From assembly GCA_902624315.1 (NCBI GenBank), contig CACNXC010000001.1:62001-126000 (forward strand): a stretch of 64,000 nt of DNA, read 5' to 3'. Positions within the stretch are counted from its first letter, which is position 1. Each line of letters opens with the position of its first letter. The translations under genes and the position numbers were made by a program. Below the pieces are notes generated by a model that worked only from the letters and a program-made list of their open reading frames with translations, was not told where the DNA came from and made no database searches. This DNA comes from an uncultured Pelagibacteraceae bacterium. GTDB taxonomy: Bacteria; Pseudomonadota; Alphaproteobacteria; Pelagibacterales; Pelagibacteraceae. Below, one piece after another: positions 43,179 through 54,199 of the stretch.

Positions 43179-45895
43179 TATTGAGGATGTCGCTCACAAG
43201 GCTCAACACTTATTTTCCAACACACAGGACATTTATCACCCAAGGCTTTCTTAGTTTCAACTAGAATATCTGAACCTTCATCAAAATTAATTTGTGTTTT
43301 TGATACGATACAAAGCTCTGATAAATCAATCTTTGAGATTATATCTTTATATTTCTCATTTAATTTGATTTTGAGTTCTGCTTCTAAGCTTGAACCAATT
43401 TCTTTATTAGCTCTTTTTTCCTCAATACTTATGTTACATACATCTCTAATTTTTATTAATTGAGACCATCTTTCTGTAAGCTGTTCATTTTGAAATTTAT
43501 CTGGAAAAGTAAGAAATTTTTCTAAATGGATGCTTTTAGTATTCTTTGATATCAGTTGATGTATTTCCTCAGTTGTAAAAGACAATATTGGAGCAAACCA
43601 TCTGAGTAAAGATTTTAATAAAACATTCAAAATTGTAACACAAGATTTTCTTTTCTCAGAATTAATTGGATCACAATATAAAGTATCCTTTCTTATATCA
43701 AAATAGAATGCTGACAAATCTGTTGTGCAAAAATTTAACAATTCTTTGTAAAGATTGTGAAAATCATATTTTTTAAAATAATTTTCGAATTTGCTGTTAA
43801 GAGAATGAATCTTACTTAACATAAATTTCTCTAGCTCCGGCAAGCTTTCAACGTCAATTTTATCTAAATTAATATCTTCATATTTGTCATTTATATTTCC
43901 TAATAAATATCTAAATGTATTTCTAATTTTACGATAAGACTCAGAATGCTGGTCCAAAATAGAATAATCTATTCTTAAATCTTCAGCATAATTTGATGCA
44001 GCAACCCAAATTCTTAAAATATCAGCACCATATTTTTTCAAAATATCCTCAGGTGCAATTACATTTCCAAGAGATTTTGACATTTTAAGACCTTTTCCAT
44101 CCACAACAAACCCATGAGATAATATAGACTCGAAAGGTGCCTTACCTCTTGTTCCACATGACTCTAATAAAGAGGAGTGAAACCAACCCCTATGTTGATC
44201 AGAACCCTCTAAATACATTGATGCAGGCCATTTAAGGTCTTTTCTCTTCTCGAGTACAAAAGAGTGAGTTGATCCACTATCAAACCAAACTTCAACAATA
44301 TCGCTAAGCTTTTCAAAATCTTCCGCTTTATATTTACTACCTAAAAATTTTTGAGGGTCATCTGAAAACCAACAATCAGAACCTTCTTTCTCATAAATTT
44401 TAGCAATATTTTCAAATACTCCATCGTCTATTAAAATTTCATTAGACTTTTTATTTACAAAAATAGGAAGTGGTACACCCCAAACTCTTTGTCTTGACAC
44501 ACACCAATCTGGCCTTGTCTCGATCATTGATTTTAATCTTTCTTTACCTTTGCTTGGATAAAAGGTCGTATCATCTATTGCTTTTAAAGCTTTACTTCTC
44601 AGTTTATGACTTTCCATAGAAATAAACCATTGTGGTGTCGCTCTATGAACTAATGGTGCTTTTGATCTCCAAGAGTGAGGATATGAATGAACTAATTCAC
44701 CATTTGAAAGAAGTTTATTTTGATCTTTCAATTTCTCAATCACAACTGGGTTAGCCTTAAAAATGTGCAAACCTTCAAACAGAGAAACATTATTTGTATA
44801 TTTTCCATCATCATCCACTGTCTCAATAGCCTTTATTCCGTTATTTAAACAAAGATTAAAATCGTCAGGTCCATGACTTGGCGCACAATGAACAATTCCT
44901 GTTCCTTGTTCAGTGGTTACAAAACGTGCTTCTAACATTGGAATATCATAATCATACCCTAAATCAAAAAATGGATGATTGCAGGTGGTATCCTTTAAAT
45001 CTTTACCTTTAAATTTCTTAAGGTTTTTAAATTCTTTAATCTCACAATCTTTTAAAACTGAGTCTAGTAACGCCTCAGCGATAACAATTTTTTTATTTTT
45101 AAAATTTCCCTCATCATTAATTTGAATTATTACGTAATCTAAACTCTCATTGTATGCCAAGGCTTTGTTGGCTGGTATCGTCCATGGAGTGGTTGTCCAT
45201 ATAACAATATTACAATCATTAAGTTCTTTAATTTTTGATGATTTAACCTGAAAACAAGCATAGATCGTATCAGATTTATGATCTTGATATTCAACCTCGG
45301 CATCAGCCAAGGCAGTTTTTTCTACAGTTGACCATAAAACTGGTTTAAATCCTCTGTAAAGACTTCCTTCTTTTAAAAATTTTCCAAGCTCTCTTACAAT
45401 TTGTGCCTCTGCATCATAACTCATTGTTGAGTAATAGTTTTCCCAATCACCAACAACACCTAATCTTTTAAATTGGTCTTTGTGAACCTCTATCCATTTT
45501 TCAGCAAAAGTTCGGCATTCTTTTCTAAATTCTACAATCGGAACATCGTTCTTATTTTTTTTATTTTTTTTGTATTGTTCCTCAATTTTCCATTCAATAG
45601 GTAAACCATGACAATCCCAACCTGGAACATAAACAGAGTCTTTACCATCCATTTGATGAAACTTTACGATAATATCTTTTAATATTTTATTTAATGCAGT
45701 GCCCATATGTATATTTCCATTTGCATATGGGGGACCGTCGTGGAGAACAAATTTTTCCTCTCCTTTTCTTGAATTCCTTAACTCTTTGTAAAGATCAATT
45801 TTTTTCCAAAGTTTTAAAATTTCTGGCTCTCTAATTGGTAAATTAGCTTTCATTGAAAAAGCTGTTTTAGGTAAATTAATTTGGTTTTTACTCAT
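43178..45895 (-). CDS. ileS: Isoleucyl-tRNA synthetase
   Basis: 905 aa class I synthetase. The HIGH motif is GNIHMGTALNK near 59-69. The KMSKS loop is GLKMSKSLGN near 610. WSTVEKTALADAEVEY is typical of the bacterial type. The CP1 editing domain contains ILVWTTTPW-like WTTTPWTIPANKAL and the TEQGTGIVHCAPSHGPDD region. The C-terminal zinc finger is KCPVCWK with CERHPQ. It overlaps ribF by 4 bp and lspA by 1 bp. Confidence 0.98.
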   Translation of the reverse strand: MSKNQINLPKTAFSMKANLPIREPEILKLWKKIDLYKELRNSRKGEEKFVLHDGPPYANGNIHMGTALNKILKDIIVKFHQMDGKDSVYVPGWDCHGLPIEWKIEEQYKKNKKNKNDVPIVEFRKECRTFAEKWIEVHKDQFKRLGVVGDWENYYSTMSYDAEAQIVRELGKFLKEGSLYRGFKPVLWSTVEKTALADAEVEYQDHKSDTIYACFQVKSSKIKELNDCNIVIWTTTPWTIPANKALAYNESLDYVIIQINDEGNFKNKKIVIAEALLDSVLKDCEIKEFKNLKKFKGKDLKDTTCNHPFFDLGYDYDIPMLEARFVTTEQGTGIVHCAPSHGPDDFNLCLNNGIKAIETVDDDGKYTNNVSLFEGLHIFKANPVVIEKLKDQNKLLSNGELVHSYPHSWRSKAPLVHRATPQWFISMESHKLRSKALKAIDDTTFYPSKGKERLKSMIETRPDWCVSRQRVWGVPLPIFVNKKSNEILIDDGVFENIAKIYEKEGSDCWFSDDPQKFLGSKYKAEDFEKLSDIVEVWFDSGSTHSFVLEKRKDLKWPASMYLEGSDQHRGWFHSSLLESCGTRGKAPFESILSHGFVVDGKGLKMSKSLGNVIAPEDILKKYGADILRIWVAASNYAEDLRIDYSILDQHSESYRKIRNTFRYLLGNINDKYEDINLDKIDVESLPELEKFMLSKIHSLNSKFENYFKKYDFHNLYKELLNFCTTDLSAFYFDIRKDTLYCDPINSEKRKSCVTILNVLLKSLLRWFAPILSFTTEEIHQLISKNTKSIHLEKFLTFPDKFQNEQLTERWSQLIKIRDVCNISIEEKRANKEIGSSLEAELKIKLNEKYKDIISKIDLSELCIVSKTQINFDEGSDILVETKKALGDKCPVCWKISVEPCERHPQ

Positions 45896-46821
45896 TTTGT
45901 TTTTTTTGCAGTTACTAAATCAATTTTAATTTGTTTTTTTAATTGATCTATATTTTTGAATTTTTTTTCAGCTCTTATAAATTTTAAAAATTCTACTCTT
46001 AAATACTTATTATATAAATTTCCAGAAAAATTAAATAAATGAACTTCTAATAATATTTTTTTTCCATTAAATGTAGGTCGATATCCTAAATTGGCTATTC
46101 CTTTAATATATTTTGAACTTTTTATTTTCTTAGCTTTGACAGCATAAACACCTGGTTTTGCTAAAACATAATCTTTGATATCTATGTTGGCTGTTGGAAA
46201 ACCAATCTTTTTTCCTAGTTGTCTACCTTTTTGAACTTTTCCATCAATTGACCATTTTCTATCTAAAAGTTTATTAACTTTATTAAGTTTCCCATTCTGC
46301 AAATATTTTCTTAACAATGAAGATGAAATAATTTGTTTTTTAATTGATAAAGGTTGTGGTTTAACAATTTTATAATTACATAATTTCTCGTGATTGATTA
46401 ATTGCTTTACGTTTCCTTCTCTTTTGTTTCCAAATCTAAAATTATTACTTACAAAAATAAATTTAGGACTAAGTTTTCTACCTAAAGTTTCTTTAATAAA
46501 TGAAATTGATTTTGTTTTTGAAAATTTACGATTAAATTTCTTAGTAATAACAAAATCAACATTAAGCTTACGTAAATTTTCAATTTTTTGGTTTAAATTA
46601 GATAATCTAAAATTTTTTAAATTGGAGTTAAAAAACATTTTTGGCATCGGCTCAAAAGTCAAAACACCAATCTTTGAAGAATGTCTTTTTTTATATTTTT
46701 TCGCTAATCTAAATAATTTTTGATGTCCAAGATGAAGTCCGTCAAAATTACCAATTAAAATAATTGAATTTTTATGATTTTTTTTAATATTAAAACTATT
46801 ATATAATTTCATTTTCACCAT
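45892..46821 (-). CDS. ribF: Bifunctional riboflavin kinase / FMN adenylyltransferase
   Basis: 309 aa. The N-terminal FAD synthetase domain has ILIGNFDGLHLGHQKLF (HIGH-like). IFVSNNFRFGNKREGNVK and ISSSLLRKYLQNGKLNKVN continue it. The C-terminal riboflavin kinase domain has GKKIGFPTANID and GVYAVKAKK. It makes FMN and FAD for the many flavoenzymes here. The first ATG (46821) overlaps the HAD gene by 7 bp; the ATG at 46812 would start just after that stop and is equally plausible. Confidence 0.93.
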   Translation of the reverse strand: MVKMKLYNSFNIKKNHKNSIILIGNFDGLHLGHQKLFRLAKKYKKRHSSKIGVLTFEPMPKMFFNSNLKNFRLSNLNQKIENLRKLNVDFVITKKFNRKFSKTKSISFIKETLGRKLSPKFIFVSNNFRFGNKREGNVKQLINHEKLCNYKIVKPQPLSIKKQIISSSLLRKYLQNGKLNKVNKLLDRKWSIDGKVQKGRQLGKKIGFPTANIDIKDYVLAKPGVYAVKAKKIKSSKYIKGIANLGYRPTFNGKKILLEVHLFNFSGNLYNKYLRVEFLKFIRAEKKFKNIDQLKKQIKIDLVTAKKTK

Positions 46822-47636
46822 TTTAAATCTGATTGTATATAGTTACAGATTGTTTCATAAGATTTTGCGGTTGCTTCAATTCCTTTTTCTTTGATTTCAT
46901 TTTTATGAATACCATTTGAAATAATTAATGAGTCATAATTTAAAAGATTTGCACCTTTAATATCAGTATTTAAATTATCACCAACAGAAAGAATTTTTTT
47001 ACCTTTGTTATTAATAGATAAATTATAAACCTCAGGATATGGTTTCCCAAAATATACTACCTTACCACCCATTTTTTCAAAAACCATGGCAACTGATCCT
47101 GCACAAAGTTCTCTTTTGTCGCCTCTATCCACAATTAAGTCAGGATTAGTGCAAACCATCTCTTTATCTAAATTTTTTTCAAATAAATGTTTATAATAAT
47201 TCAAATCTTTTTCAAATTTTTCAAATAACCCAGTACACAATATGTACTCTCCATCATCAATATTGTCTGACTTCATTTTTGCGAAGTCATTAAACAAATC
47301 AAAATCACGTGGTGGCCCAACATGAAAAAATTTTTTAATGGATAAATTTTTCTTAAGATAATTTAACGATGCTTGACCAGATGTAAAAACATGGTCTCTA
47401 ATTTCTTTTTCCATGCCCATTTTTTCTAAAAAGGATTTAACAACATCATTAGGTCTTGGAGCATTTGTAAGTAGAATGTATTCTTTGCCTTTTTTTGTGA
47501 TTTCTTTTAAAACGTTGATTGCTTCTTTGTGAAGGTTTATTCCATTATGAATAACACCCCATAAATCGATATAAAAAAGCTGGTAATTATCAACGATGGA
47601 GCAGAAACCATCTTTGTCTAAATTTTTAGTCATCAA
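46815..47636 (-). CDS. HAD-superfamily class IIA hydrolase (TIGR01459-like)
   Basis: 273 aa. The first catalytic motif is YIDLWGVIHNGI, with Asp then Trp in place of the usual DxD spacing of other HADs, as in the alphaproteobacterial TIGR01459 group. ILLTNAPRPNDVV is motif II; FGKPYPEVYNL has the motif III Lys; SVGDNLNTDIKGANLL has the final acidic motif. The substrate is unknown, likely a small phosphate ester. It is first in the minus-strand run and is divergent from groES across a 121-bp gap. Confidence 0.85.
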   Translation of the reverse strand: MMTKNLDKDGFCSIVDNYQLFYIDLWGVIHNGINLHKEAINVLKEITKKGKEYILLTNAPRPNDVVKSFLEKMGMEKEIRDHVFTSGQASLNYLKKNLSIKKFFHVGPPRDFDLFNDFAKMKSDNIDDGEYILCTGLFEKFEKDLNYYKHLFEKNLDKEMVCTNPDLIVDRGDKRELCAGSVAMVFEKMGGKVVYFGKPYPEVYNLSINNKGKKILSVGDNLNTDIKGANLLNYDSLIISNGIHKNEIKEKGIEATAKSYETICNYIQSDLKW

Positions 47637-47702
47637 AATAATCTATAACCCAAAAAATCCACAATTTCCTACCTTTTTTAATAAACTAAATATCAACTAT
47701 AT

Positions 47703-47753
47703 CTTGAAATAGTATTACCAATCTCTATATGAACTCCATATTTATATAGGAGA
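47703..47753 (+). promoter_or_regulatory. Candidate heat-shock promoter and RBS of groES
   Basis: CTTGAAA (47703-47709) and CTCTATAT (47723-47730) resemble the alphaproteobacterial RpoH promoter pattern (CTTG, about 17-18 bp, then a C/T-rich TAT box). AGGAGA (47748-47753) is the ribosome-binding site 4 bp before ATG. The CIRCE inverted repeat (TTAGCACTC-N9-GAGTGCTAA) is absent from the whole 121-bp gap, so RpoH rather than HrcA control is inferred. Confidence 0.6.
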
Positions 47754-47757
47754 ATAT

Positions 47758-48048
47758 ATGAAATTTAGACCGTTACATGACAGAGTTTTAATAGAAGTTT
47801 TAGATAGCAGCGAAAAAACTGCTGGAGGAATAATCATACCAGATACTGCACAAGAGAAGCCTCAAGAGGGAAAAGTTGTTGCTGTAGGTGGTGGTGCAAA
47901 AACTGAAGATGGGAAAAAAATTCCAATGGATGTTAAAGTTGGAGACAAAGTTTTATTTGGCAAATGGTCAGGAACTGAAGTCAAAATTGATGGTAAAGAA
48001 TACAGCATAATGAAAGAGTCGGACATTATGGGTATTTCAAGTAAATAA
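47758..48048 (+). CDS. groES: Co-chaperonin GroES
   Basis: 96 aa. The N terminus [38 protein letters not shown] contains the mobile loop that docks on GroEL (about 17-32). [23 protein letters not shown] and the closing [10 protein letters not shown] are typical. It caps GroEL during ATP-driven folding. groEL follows after 23 bp. The RBS AGGAGA is clear. Confidence 0.98.
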   Translation: MKFRPLHDRVLIEVLDSSEKTAGGIIIPDTAQEKPQEGKVVAVGGGAKTEDGKKIPMDVKVGDKVLFGKWSGTEVKIDGKEYSIMKESDIMGISSK

Positions 48049-48053
48049 TATAA

Positions 48054-49733
<1,680 letters not shown>

Positions 49734-49758
49734 TCCCCATTAATCTCAAACAAAAATT

Positions 49759-49790
49759 CAAAAAGGGCAGTTTTTACTGCCCTTTTTTTT
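49759..49790 (+). terminator. Rho-independent terminator of groESL
   Basis: AGGGCAG (49764-49770) and CTGCCCT (49777-49783) form a perfect 7-bp stem with a six-base loop, extended by A-T pairs, followed by a run of eight T. It starts about 25 bp after the groEL stop. It is the only textbook terminator recognised in the window. Confidence 0.93.
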
Positions 49791-49822
49791 CTTTAAAAAA
49801 TTTGTAATATTGATCTATTTTT

Positions 49823-49939
49823 ATGTCGAAAAGGTATAGCGGAAAATCATTTAAAGACTCTAGTATTAAGAAAAAACCTAAATTAAGTTTTAAAGAAAAA
49901 AGAAAACTAAAACGCGAAAAGCGAAAAAACGCAAATTAA
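49823..49939 (+). CDS. Putative 38-aa highly basic peptide
   Basis: An ATG-initiated 38-codon ORF between the groESL terminator and typA. It encodes MSKRYSGKSFKDSSIKKKPK followed by a tail of the type KEKRKLKREKRKNAN; close to half the residues are Lys or Arg. It could be a small RNA-binding or ribosome-associated protein, or a chance ORF in A-rich DNA. A TAATAT box at 49805-49810 might serve as a -10. No Shine-Dalgarno is seen. Coding status is uncertain. Confidence 0.45.
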   Translation: MSKRYSGKSFKDSSIKKKPKLSFKEKRKLKREKRKNAN

Positions 49940-50024
49940 AAAGAGAGTACTTAATTTTTTCAAGCCTAGTGTAGTTTTTTTTAAGTTTTCAAAAGTGTTT
50001 AAATATGTATAAGAACCCAGATTT

Positions 50025-51851
50025 ATGAATAATACTATAAGAAACATCACCATAATTGCCCATGTTGATCACGGCAAGACAACCTTAATTGATAATTTAA
50101 TGAAGCAAAGTGGATCATTTAGAGAAAATGAGGTTGTTGATGAAAGGCTGATGGACTCTGGAGAATTAGAGAAAGAAAGAGGAATTACAATATTAGCTAA
50201 ACCTGCATCGATTAATTGGAAGAATTCAAGAATCAATATAATTGATACGCCCGGCCATAGAGATTTTGCTGCAGAAGTTGAAAGAGTGCTAAGTATGGCT
50301 GATGGAGCTTTATTACTCATAGACTCTGCTGAAGGAGTAATGCCTCAAACAAAATTTGTTTTAGCAAAAGCATTAAAACAAGGTTTAAAGCCAATTGTGG
50401 TTATAAATAAATTGGATAAATCAGATCAAAGAGCTAATGAAGTTTTAGATGAAACATTCGATTTATTTGTAAGTCTAGATGCTAATGAAGAACAACTAGA
50501 TTTCCCAGTATTATATGCTAGTGGAAGATCTGGATGGGCAGATCTTGAAGTTGATGGTCCAAGAGAGAATCTTAATCCACTTTTAAATAAAATTATAGAC
50601 CATGTTAAACCAGCTGAATTAGACAAATCAAAACCTTTTGCTATGCTCTCTACACTTCTTTATGCTGATAGTTTCTTAGGAAGAAGTTTAGTCGGTAGAA
50701 TTTCACAAGGAACCGCAAAAGCTAATCAAGCAATTAAGGCAATCAACTTAAATGGGGAGAAAGTTGATGAAGGTCGATTAACTAAAATTTTTAGATACGA
50801 AGGTACCAAAAAGGTTCCAATTGAAGTTGGTGAAGCTGGAGATATTGTAGTTGTTGCAGGTTTAGAAAAAGCTAACGTTGCAGATACTATTTGTGATCTT
50901 GAAGTTAACGATCCAATAGAAGCTACTCCTATAGATCCTCCAACTATGTCAATTACCATCACTGTAAATACATCGCCTTTGGCTGGTACAGAAGGTAAAA
51001 AACTTACAAGTACACAAATTAGAGATCGATTAGTTCAAGAAGCACAAAATAATGTTGGAATTACATTTACTGAAAATGAGGGAAATGATTCTTTTGTAGT
51101 TAGTGGTCGGGGTGAATTAATGTTGGAAATTTTACTTACTCAAATGAGAAGAGAAGGTTTTGAAATGACAGTGAGTCCTCCAAAAGTTCTCTATAAAAAA
51201 GATGAAAATGGAAATAAACTTGAGCCAATAGAAGAAATTACTATGGATCTTGATGAAGAACATTCATCAAAAATAATTGATTCAATGAATAGAAGAAAAG
51301 GTAAATTAATAGAATTAAAAGATACTGGTAAAAATAAAAAGAGACTTATATTTCATGCACCAACAAGAGGTTTAATGGGATATACAAGTAGATTTTTAAC
51401 ACTAACAAAAGGAAATGGTGTTATTAATAGAATTTTTCATGAATATGGTCCATTTGAAGGGGAAATGGAAGGCAGAAGAAATGGTGCTCTAATTTCTATG
51501 GAGCAAGGAAAGGCAGTTGCTTTTGCAATCTTTAATTTACAGGCTAGAGGAGAAATGTTTGTAACTCATAACGATCCAGTTTATCCAGGAATGATTGTAG
51601 GTCTATCACCTAAGCCAGGAGATATGATTATTAATGTTATGAAAGGAAAAAAATTAACTAATATGAGAACACAAGGTACTGATGAAAATGTTGTCTTAAC
51701 TCCTGTAAGAAAAATGTCGATTGCTGAACAATTAAGTATGTTAAACACAGATGAAGCTTTAGAAATTACCCCAGAATCTTGTAGATTAAGAAAAGCTATT
51801 CTTGATCCTCATGAAAGAAAAAGAAGTGAAAAATCAGGCGCTGCTGCTTAA
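50025..51851 (+). CDS. typA: Ribosome-associated GTPase TypA/BipA
   Basis: 608 aa translational GTPase. G1 is AHVDHGKTTL (about 12-21), G2 lies in ERGITI, G3 is DTPGHRDF and G4 NKLDK. The C-terminal VSPPKVLYKKDENG and GRLMGY-like RGLMGYTSRFLTLTKGNG regions are characteristic of BipA. It acts in 50S assembly and stress adaptation, including cold. The first ATG gives the normal N terminus (NTIRNITIIAHVDHG). The 3' end overlaps the convergent membrane-protein gene by 4 bp. Confidence 0.97.
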   Translation: MNNTIRNITIIAHVDHGKTTLIDNLMKQSGSFRENEVVDERLMDSGELEKERGITILAKPASINWKNSRINIIDTPGHRDFAAEVERVLSMADGALLLIDSAEGVMPQTKFVLAKALKQGLKPIVVINKLDKSDQRANEVLDETFDLFVSLDANEEQLDFPVLYASGRSGWADLEVDGPRENLNPLLNKIIDHVKPAELDKSKPFAMLSTLLYADSFLGRSLVGRISQGTAKANQAIKAINLNGEKVDEGRLTKIFRYEGTKKVPIEVGEAGDIVVVAGLEKANVADTICDLEVNDPIEATPIDPPTMSITITVNTSPLAGTEGKKLTSTQIRDRLVQEAQNNVGITFTENEGNDSFVVSGRGELMLEILLTQMRREGFEMTVSPPKVLYKKDENGNKLEPIEEITMDLDEEHSSKIIDSMNRRKGKLIELKDTGKNKKRLIFHAPTRGLMGYTSRFLTLTKGNGVINRIFHEYGPFEGEMEGRRNGALISMEQGKAVAFAIFNLQARGEMFVTHNDPVYPGMIVGLSPKPGDMIINVMKGKKLTNMRTQGTDENVVLTPVRKMSIAEQLSMLNTDEALEITPESCRLRKAILDPHERKRSEKSGAAA

Positions 51852-52495
51852 TCAAAAATTTTATCAACTAAAAATAAACCTAGAGCAACGCATGGACCAA
51901 TACCAAAAGCGAATAAAAGAGTTCCAACCCCTACTGTTCCACCTAAATACCAGCCAATACTTACAACAGAAATTTCTAAAAAAGCTCTAACGGCTGCCAC
52001 TGGTAAGTTAGTTACTTTTTGTAAACCAATCATTAATCCATCTCTTGGTCCTGCACCAAGATTAGAAACTAAATAAATGCCTCCACCTATTCCAACCATC
52101 ATTACAGAAATTACTGCTAGGATTAATTGATTAAGATAATTAGACGGGGTTGGTACAAACTTAATACAAAGATCAATCATAAAGGCTATTATTAAGGCAT
52201 TAAATATTGTGCCCATTCCTGGTTTTTGACCCAAAGGAATCCATAAAATTAAGACAGCAATACTTATTAGAAGAGTAATTGTTCCAATACTTAAATTAAC
52301 ATTTAAGGAAATGCCTTGAGCTAAAACACTCCACGGAGAAGCGCCTGTGAAGGAAACAATCAATAACCCTTCACCAAGACCAAACATCGTTAGACCAAAG
52401 CATAAAAAAAAGAAAGTAGAAAATTTTGGTTTAAAATTATATGGCTTGTCAGAACTCCAATTAACTTTTGGTATTTTCTTTATTTTTAAAAACAT
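51848..52495 (-). CDS. YczE/YyaS/YitT-family membrane protein
   Basis: 215 aa with five to six transmembrane helices. LCFGLTMFGLGEGLLIVSFTGASPWSVLAQG and VSNLGAGPRDGLMIGLQK are the two glycine-rich repeats seen in YczE-like proteins, which look like an internal duplication of a transporter-like fold. Members are of unknown or loosely defined function. The start codon lies 50 bp from the divergent DUF6134 gene. No operon partners. Confidence 0.8.
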   Translation of the reverse strand: MFLKIKKIPKVNWSSDKPYNFKPKFSTFFFLCFGLTMFGLGEGLLIVSFTGASPWSVLAQGISLNVNLSIGTITLLISIAVLILWIPLGQKPGMGTIFNALIIAFMIDLCIKFVPTPSNYLNQLILAVISVMMVGIGGGIYLVSNLGAGPRDGLMIGLQKVTNLPVAAVRAFLEISVVSIGWYLGGTVGVGTLLFAFGIGPCVALGLFLVDKIFD

Positions 52496-52545
52496 TTTAA
52501 TAAGTTATTTCTATTATAGATAAAGTCCACTAATGTAATTGCTAA

Positions 52546-53226
52546 ATGAGAAAATTTATAGCCATTTTGTTTATTGTAATTTTTCCAGTTATTTCCATGG
52601 CACATATGGGTCACTACAATAAATATAACAAAATTGAAATGGAGATTTTTAGAAATGGTGAACTAATTGGATACAATTATTATTTTTTTGAAAGAAATGG
52701 TGAAGAAACTATTATTACAAATCAATTAAAATTTTCTGTTGATCTATTGGGAACTACAATTTTTCAGGTTGAGTCATATGGTGAAGAAAAATATATCAAA
52801 GATCAATTGATATCTTTTAATTCTAAAACTCTTCAAAATGACAAAGAAAAATTTGTAAATTTAGAATTAAATAAAAAGACTAGAAAATATGATATCAAAG
52901 GCTCCTCATTCAATGGCGAAGCAACAACTAATAATGTTATTGGAAATTGGTGGAATCATAAAATTTTGCAAGCAGGATCTCAAATAAGTCCAATATCTGG
53001 AAGTATTAAAGAACAGGTAGTTACTTTTATAGGAAAAGAAAAAATTGACCTTTATGGAAAAATTTATGATGTTGATCATTTTACACTTAAATCTAAGGAT
53101 ATGAATATTCCAAAAGATAAACGATTAGACTTTGATATTTGGTACGATCAAAAAAATTTAAGAATTTTAAAAGTGTCTTACTCAAGAATGGGAAATTGGG
53201 AATACAGATTGAAAAACTTTGAGTAA
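52546..53226 (+). CDS. DUF6134-like exported protein
   Basis: 226 aa. Signal peptide at about 1-19 (FIAILFIVIFPVISMAH). The mature protein is beta-rich: IGYNYYFFERNGEETIITNQLKFSVDLLGTTIFQ, NWWNHKILQAGSQISPISGSI and DFDIWYDQKNLRILKVSY. This pattern resembles DUF6134/DUF3108-like periplasmic proteins, probably a lipocalin-like barrel that binds a hydrophobic ligand or sits near the outer membrane. There are no Cys in the mature part. It ends 1 bp before the convergent flavoprotein gene. Confidence 0.7.
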   Translation: MRKFIAILFIVIFPVISMAHMGHYNKYNKIEMEIFRNGELIGYNYYFFERNGEETIITNQLKFSVDLLGTTIFQVESYGEEKYIKDQLISFNSKTLQNDKEKFVNLELNKKTRKYDIKGSSFNGEATTNNVIGNWWNHKILQAGSQISPISGSIKEQVVTFIGKEKIDLYGKIYDVDHFTLKSKDMNIPKDKRLDFDIWYDQKNLRILKVSYSRMGNWEYRLKNFE

Positions 53227-53227
53227 T

Positions 53228-54199
53228 TTATCTCGAAATTTTTTTAAATAAGTCCTGTGCACTTATCCATCCGGACTCTAGTCTTGGCCCGACAAACCAA
53301 TCAGCACAAACACCTATTTTTTTCTTTGGATCCCAAAAACTTTTTATCTTAAAAGGTTTTGAATTAGAGGAGTATTTCCAACCATGATTAAGAGAGAAAT
53401 TAATTTTCGTTTTTTTAATATTTGAAAGTTGAAAGAACTTATCAATCATAATTTTTGAATTCTCTTTCTTATTATTTTTATTTTGATTAATTTTTTTATT
53501 TGCCCACTTAAATGTACTTTGAAGAGTCCATAAATCATATTTTGATTTAAATCTTTTTTTCGAGTTTTCATTACCCGCCCAACCAAGAATTGGATCTTCG
53601 AAAAGATAGCTACTATTTGATTTCTTGTTTTTTTTTATAGCAATCATAGTAGTTATATTTGCATCCATTTTAATTGATTTTTTTAAAAAAGAATTATTTA
53701 TGAATCTTTTAGAGAGTTTTTTTAATTGCGGAAAAGGACAGGTCAAAATAATACTTTTAAAAGATCTCAATTTTCCATCAGCAAATGATAAATGCCAAAG
53801 TTTGTTTTTATAATTAATTTTTTTTAATTCACTTTGATAGTTACAATTGATTTTTTTTAATAAGTACTTGCTAATATCATTGTTTCCATTTTTACCTATA
53901 ATTTTCAGATGTTTTTTATTTTCTTTTTTTTTGGAGTTAAGAAAAATGTGTTTACCGCCCCAAACCTTTAAAATTTTTTTTTTGATTAAATCTTTGGTAA
54001 ATTTTTTAAATTCTGGGGTTTTTGGCGAAAAGTATTGAGTGCCATGATCAAAGCCTATATTACCTTTCATTCTTTTGAAAGATGCACGTCCTCCTGGACC
54101 TCTCGCTTTATCAAATAGGATTACTGAATTTTTTTTATTAAGAAGATTCGCAATTGTAGCTCCAGAAATACCTGAGCCGATTACGCAAAATTCACTCAT
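53228..54199 (-). CDS. Renalase-like FAD-dependent amine oxidase/oxidoreductase
   Basis: 323 aa. FCVIGSGISGATIANLL is the FAD fold, followed by DKARGPGGRASFKRMKGNIGFDHGTQYFSP, matching renalase-like NAD(P)/FAD oxidoreductases. The C terminus KKIGVCADWFVGPRLESGWISAQDL is the second FAD contact and family signature. Bacterial renalases oxidise wrongly reduced dihydro-NAD(P) isomers, so metabolite repair is plausible. The start overlaps the tldE stop by 4 bp, a tight link to the TldD/TldE pair. Confidence 0.8.
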   Translation of the reverse strand: MSEFCVIGSGISGATIANLLNKKNSVILFDKARGPGGRASFKRMKGNIGFDHGTQYFSPKTPEFKKFTKDLIKKKILKVWGGKHIFLNSKKKENKKHLKIIGKNGNNDISKYLLKKINCNYQSELKKINYKNKLWHLSFADGKLRSFKSIILTCPFPQLKKLSKRFINNSFLKKSIKMDANITTMIAIKKNKKSNSSYLFEDPILGWAGNENSKKRFKSKYDLWTLQSTFKWANKKINQNKNNKKENSKIMIDKFFQLSNIKKTKINFSLNHGWKYSSNSKPFKIKSFWDPKKKIGVCADWFVGPRLESGWISAQDLFKKISR

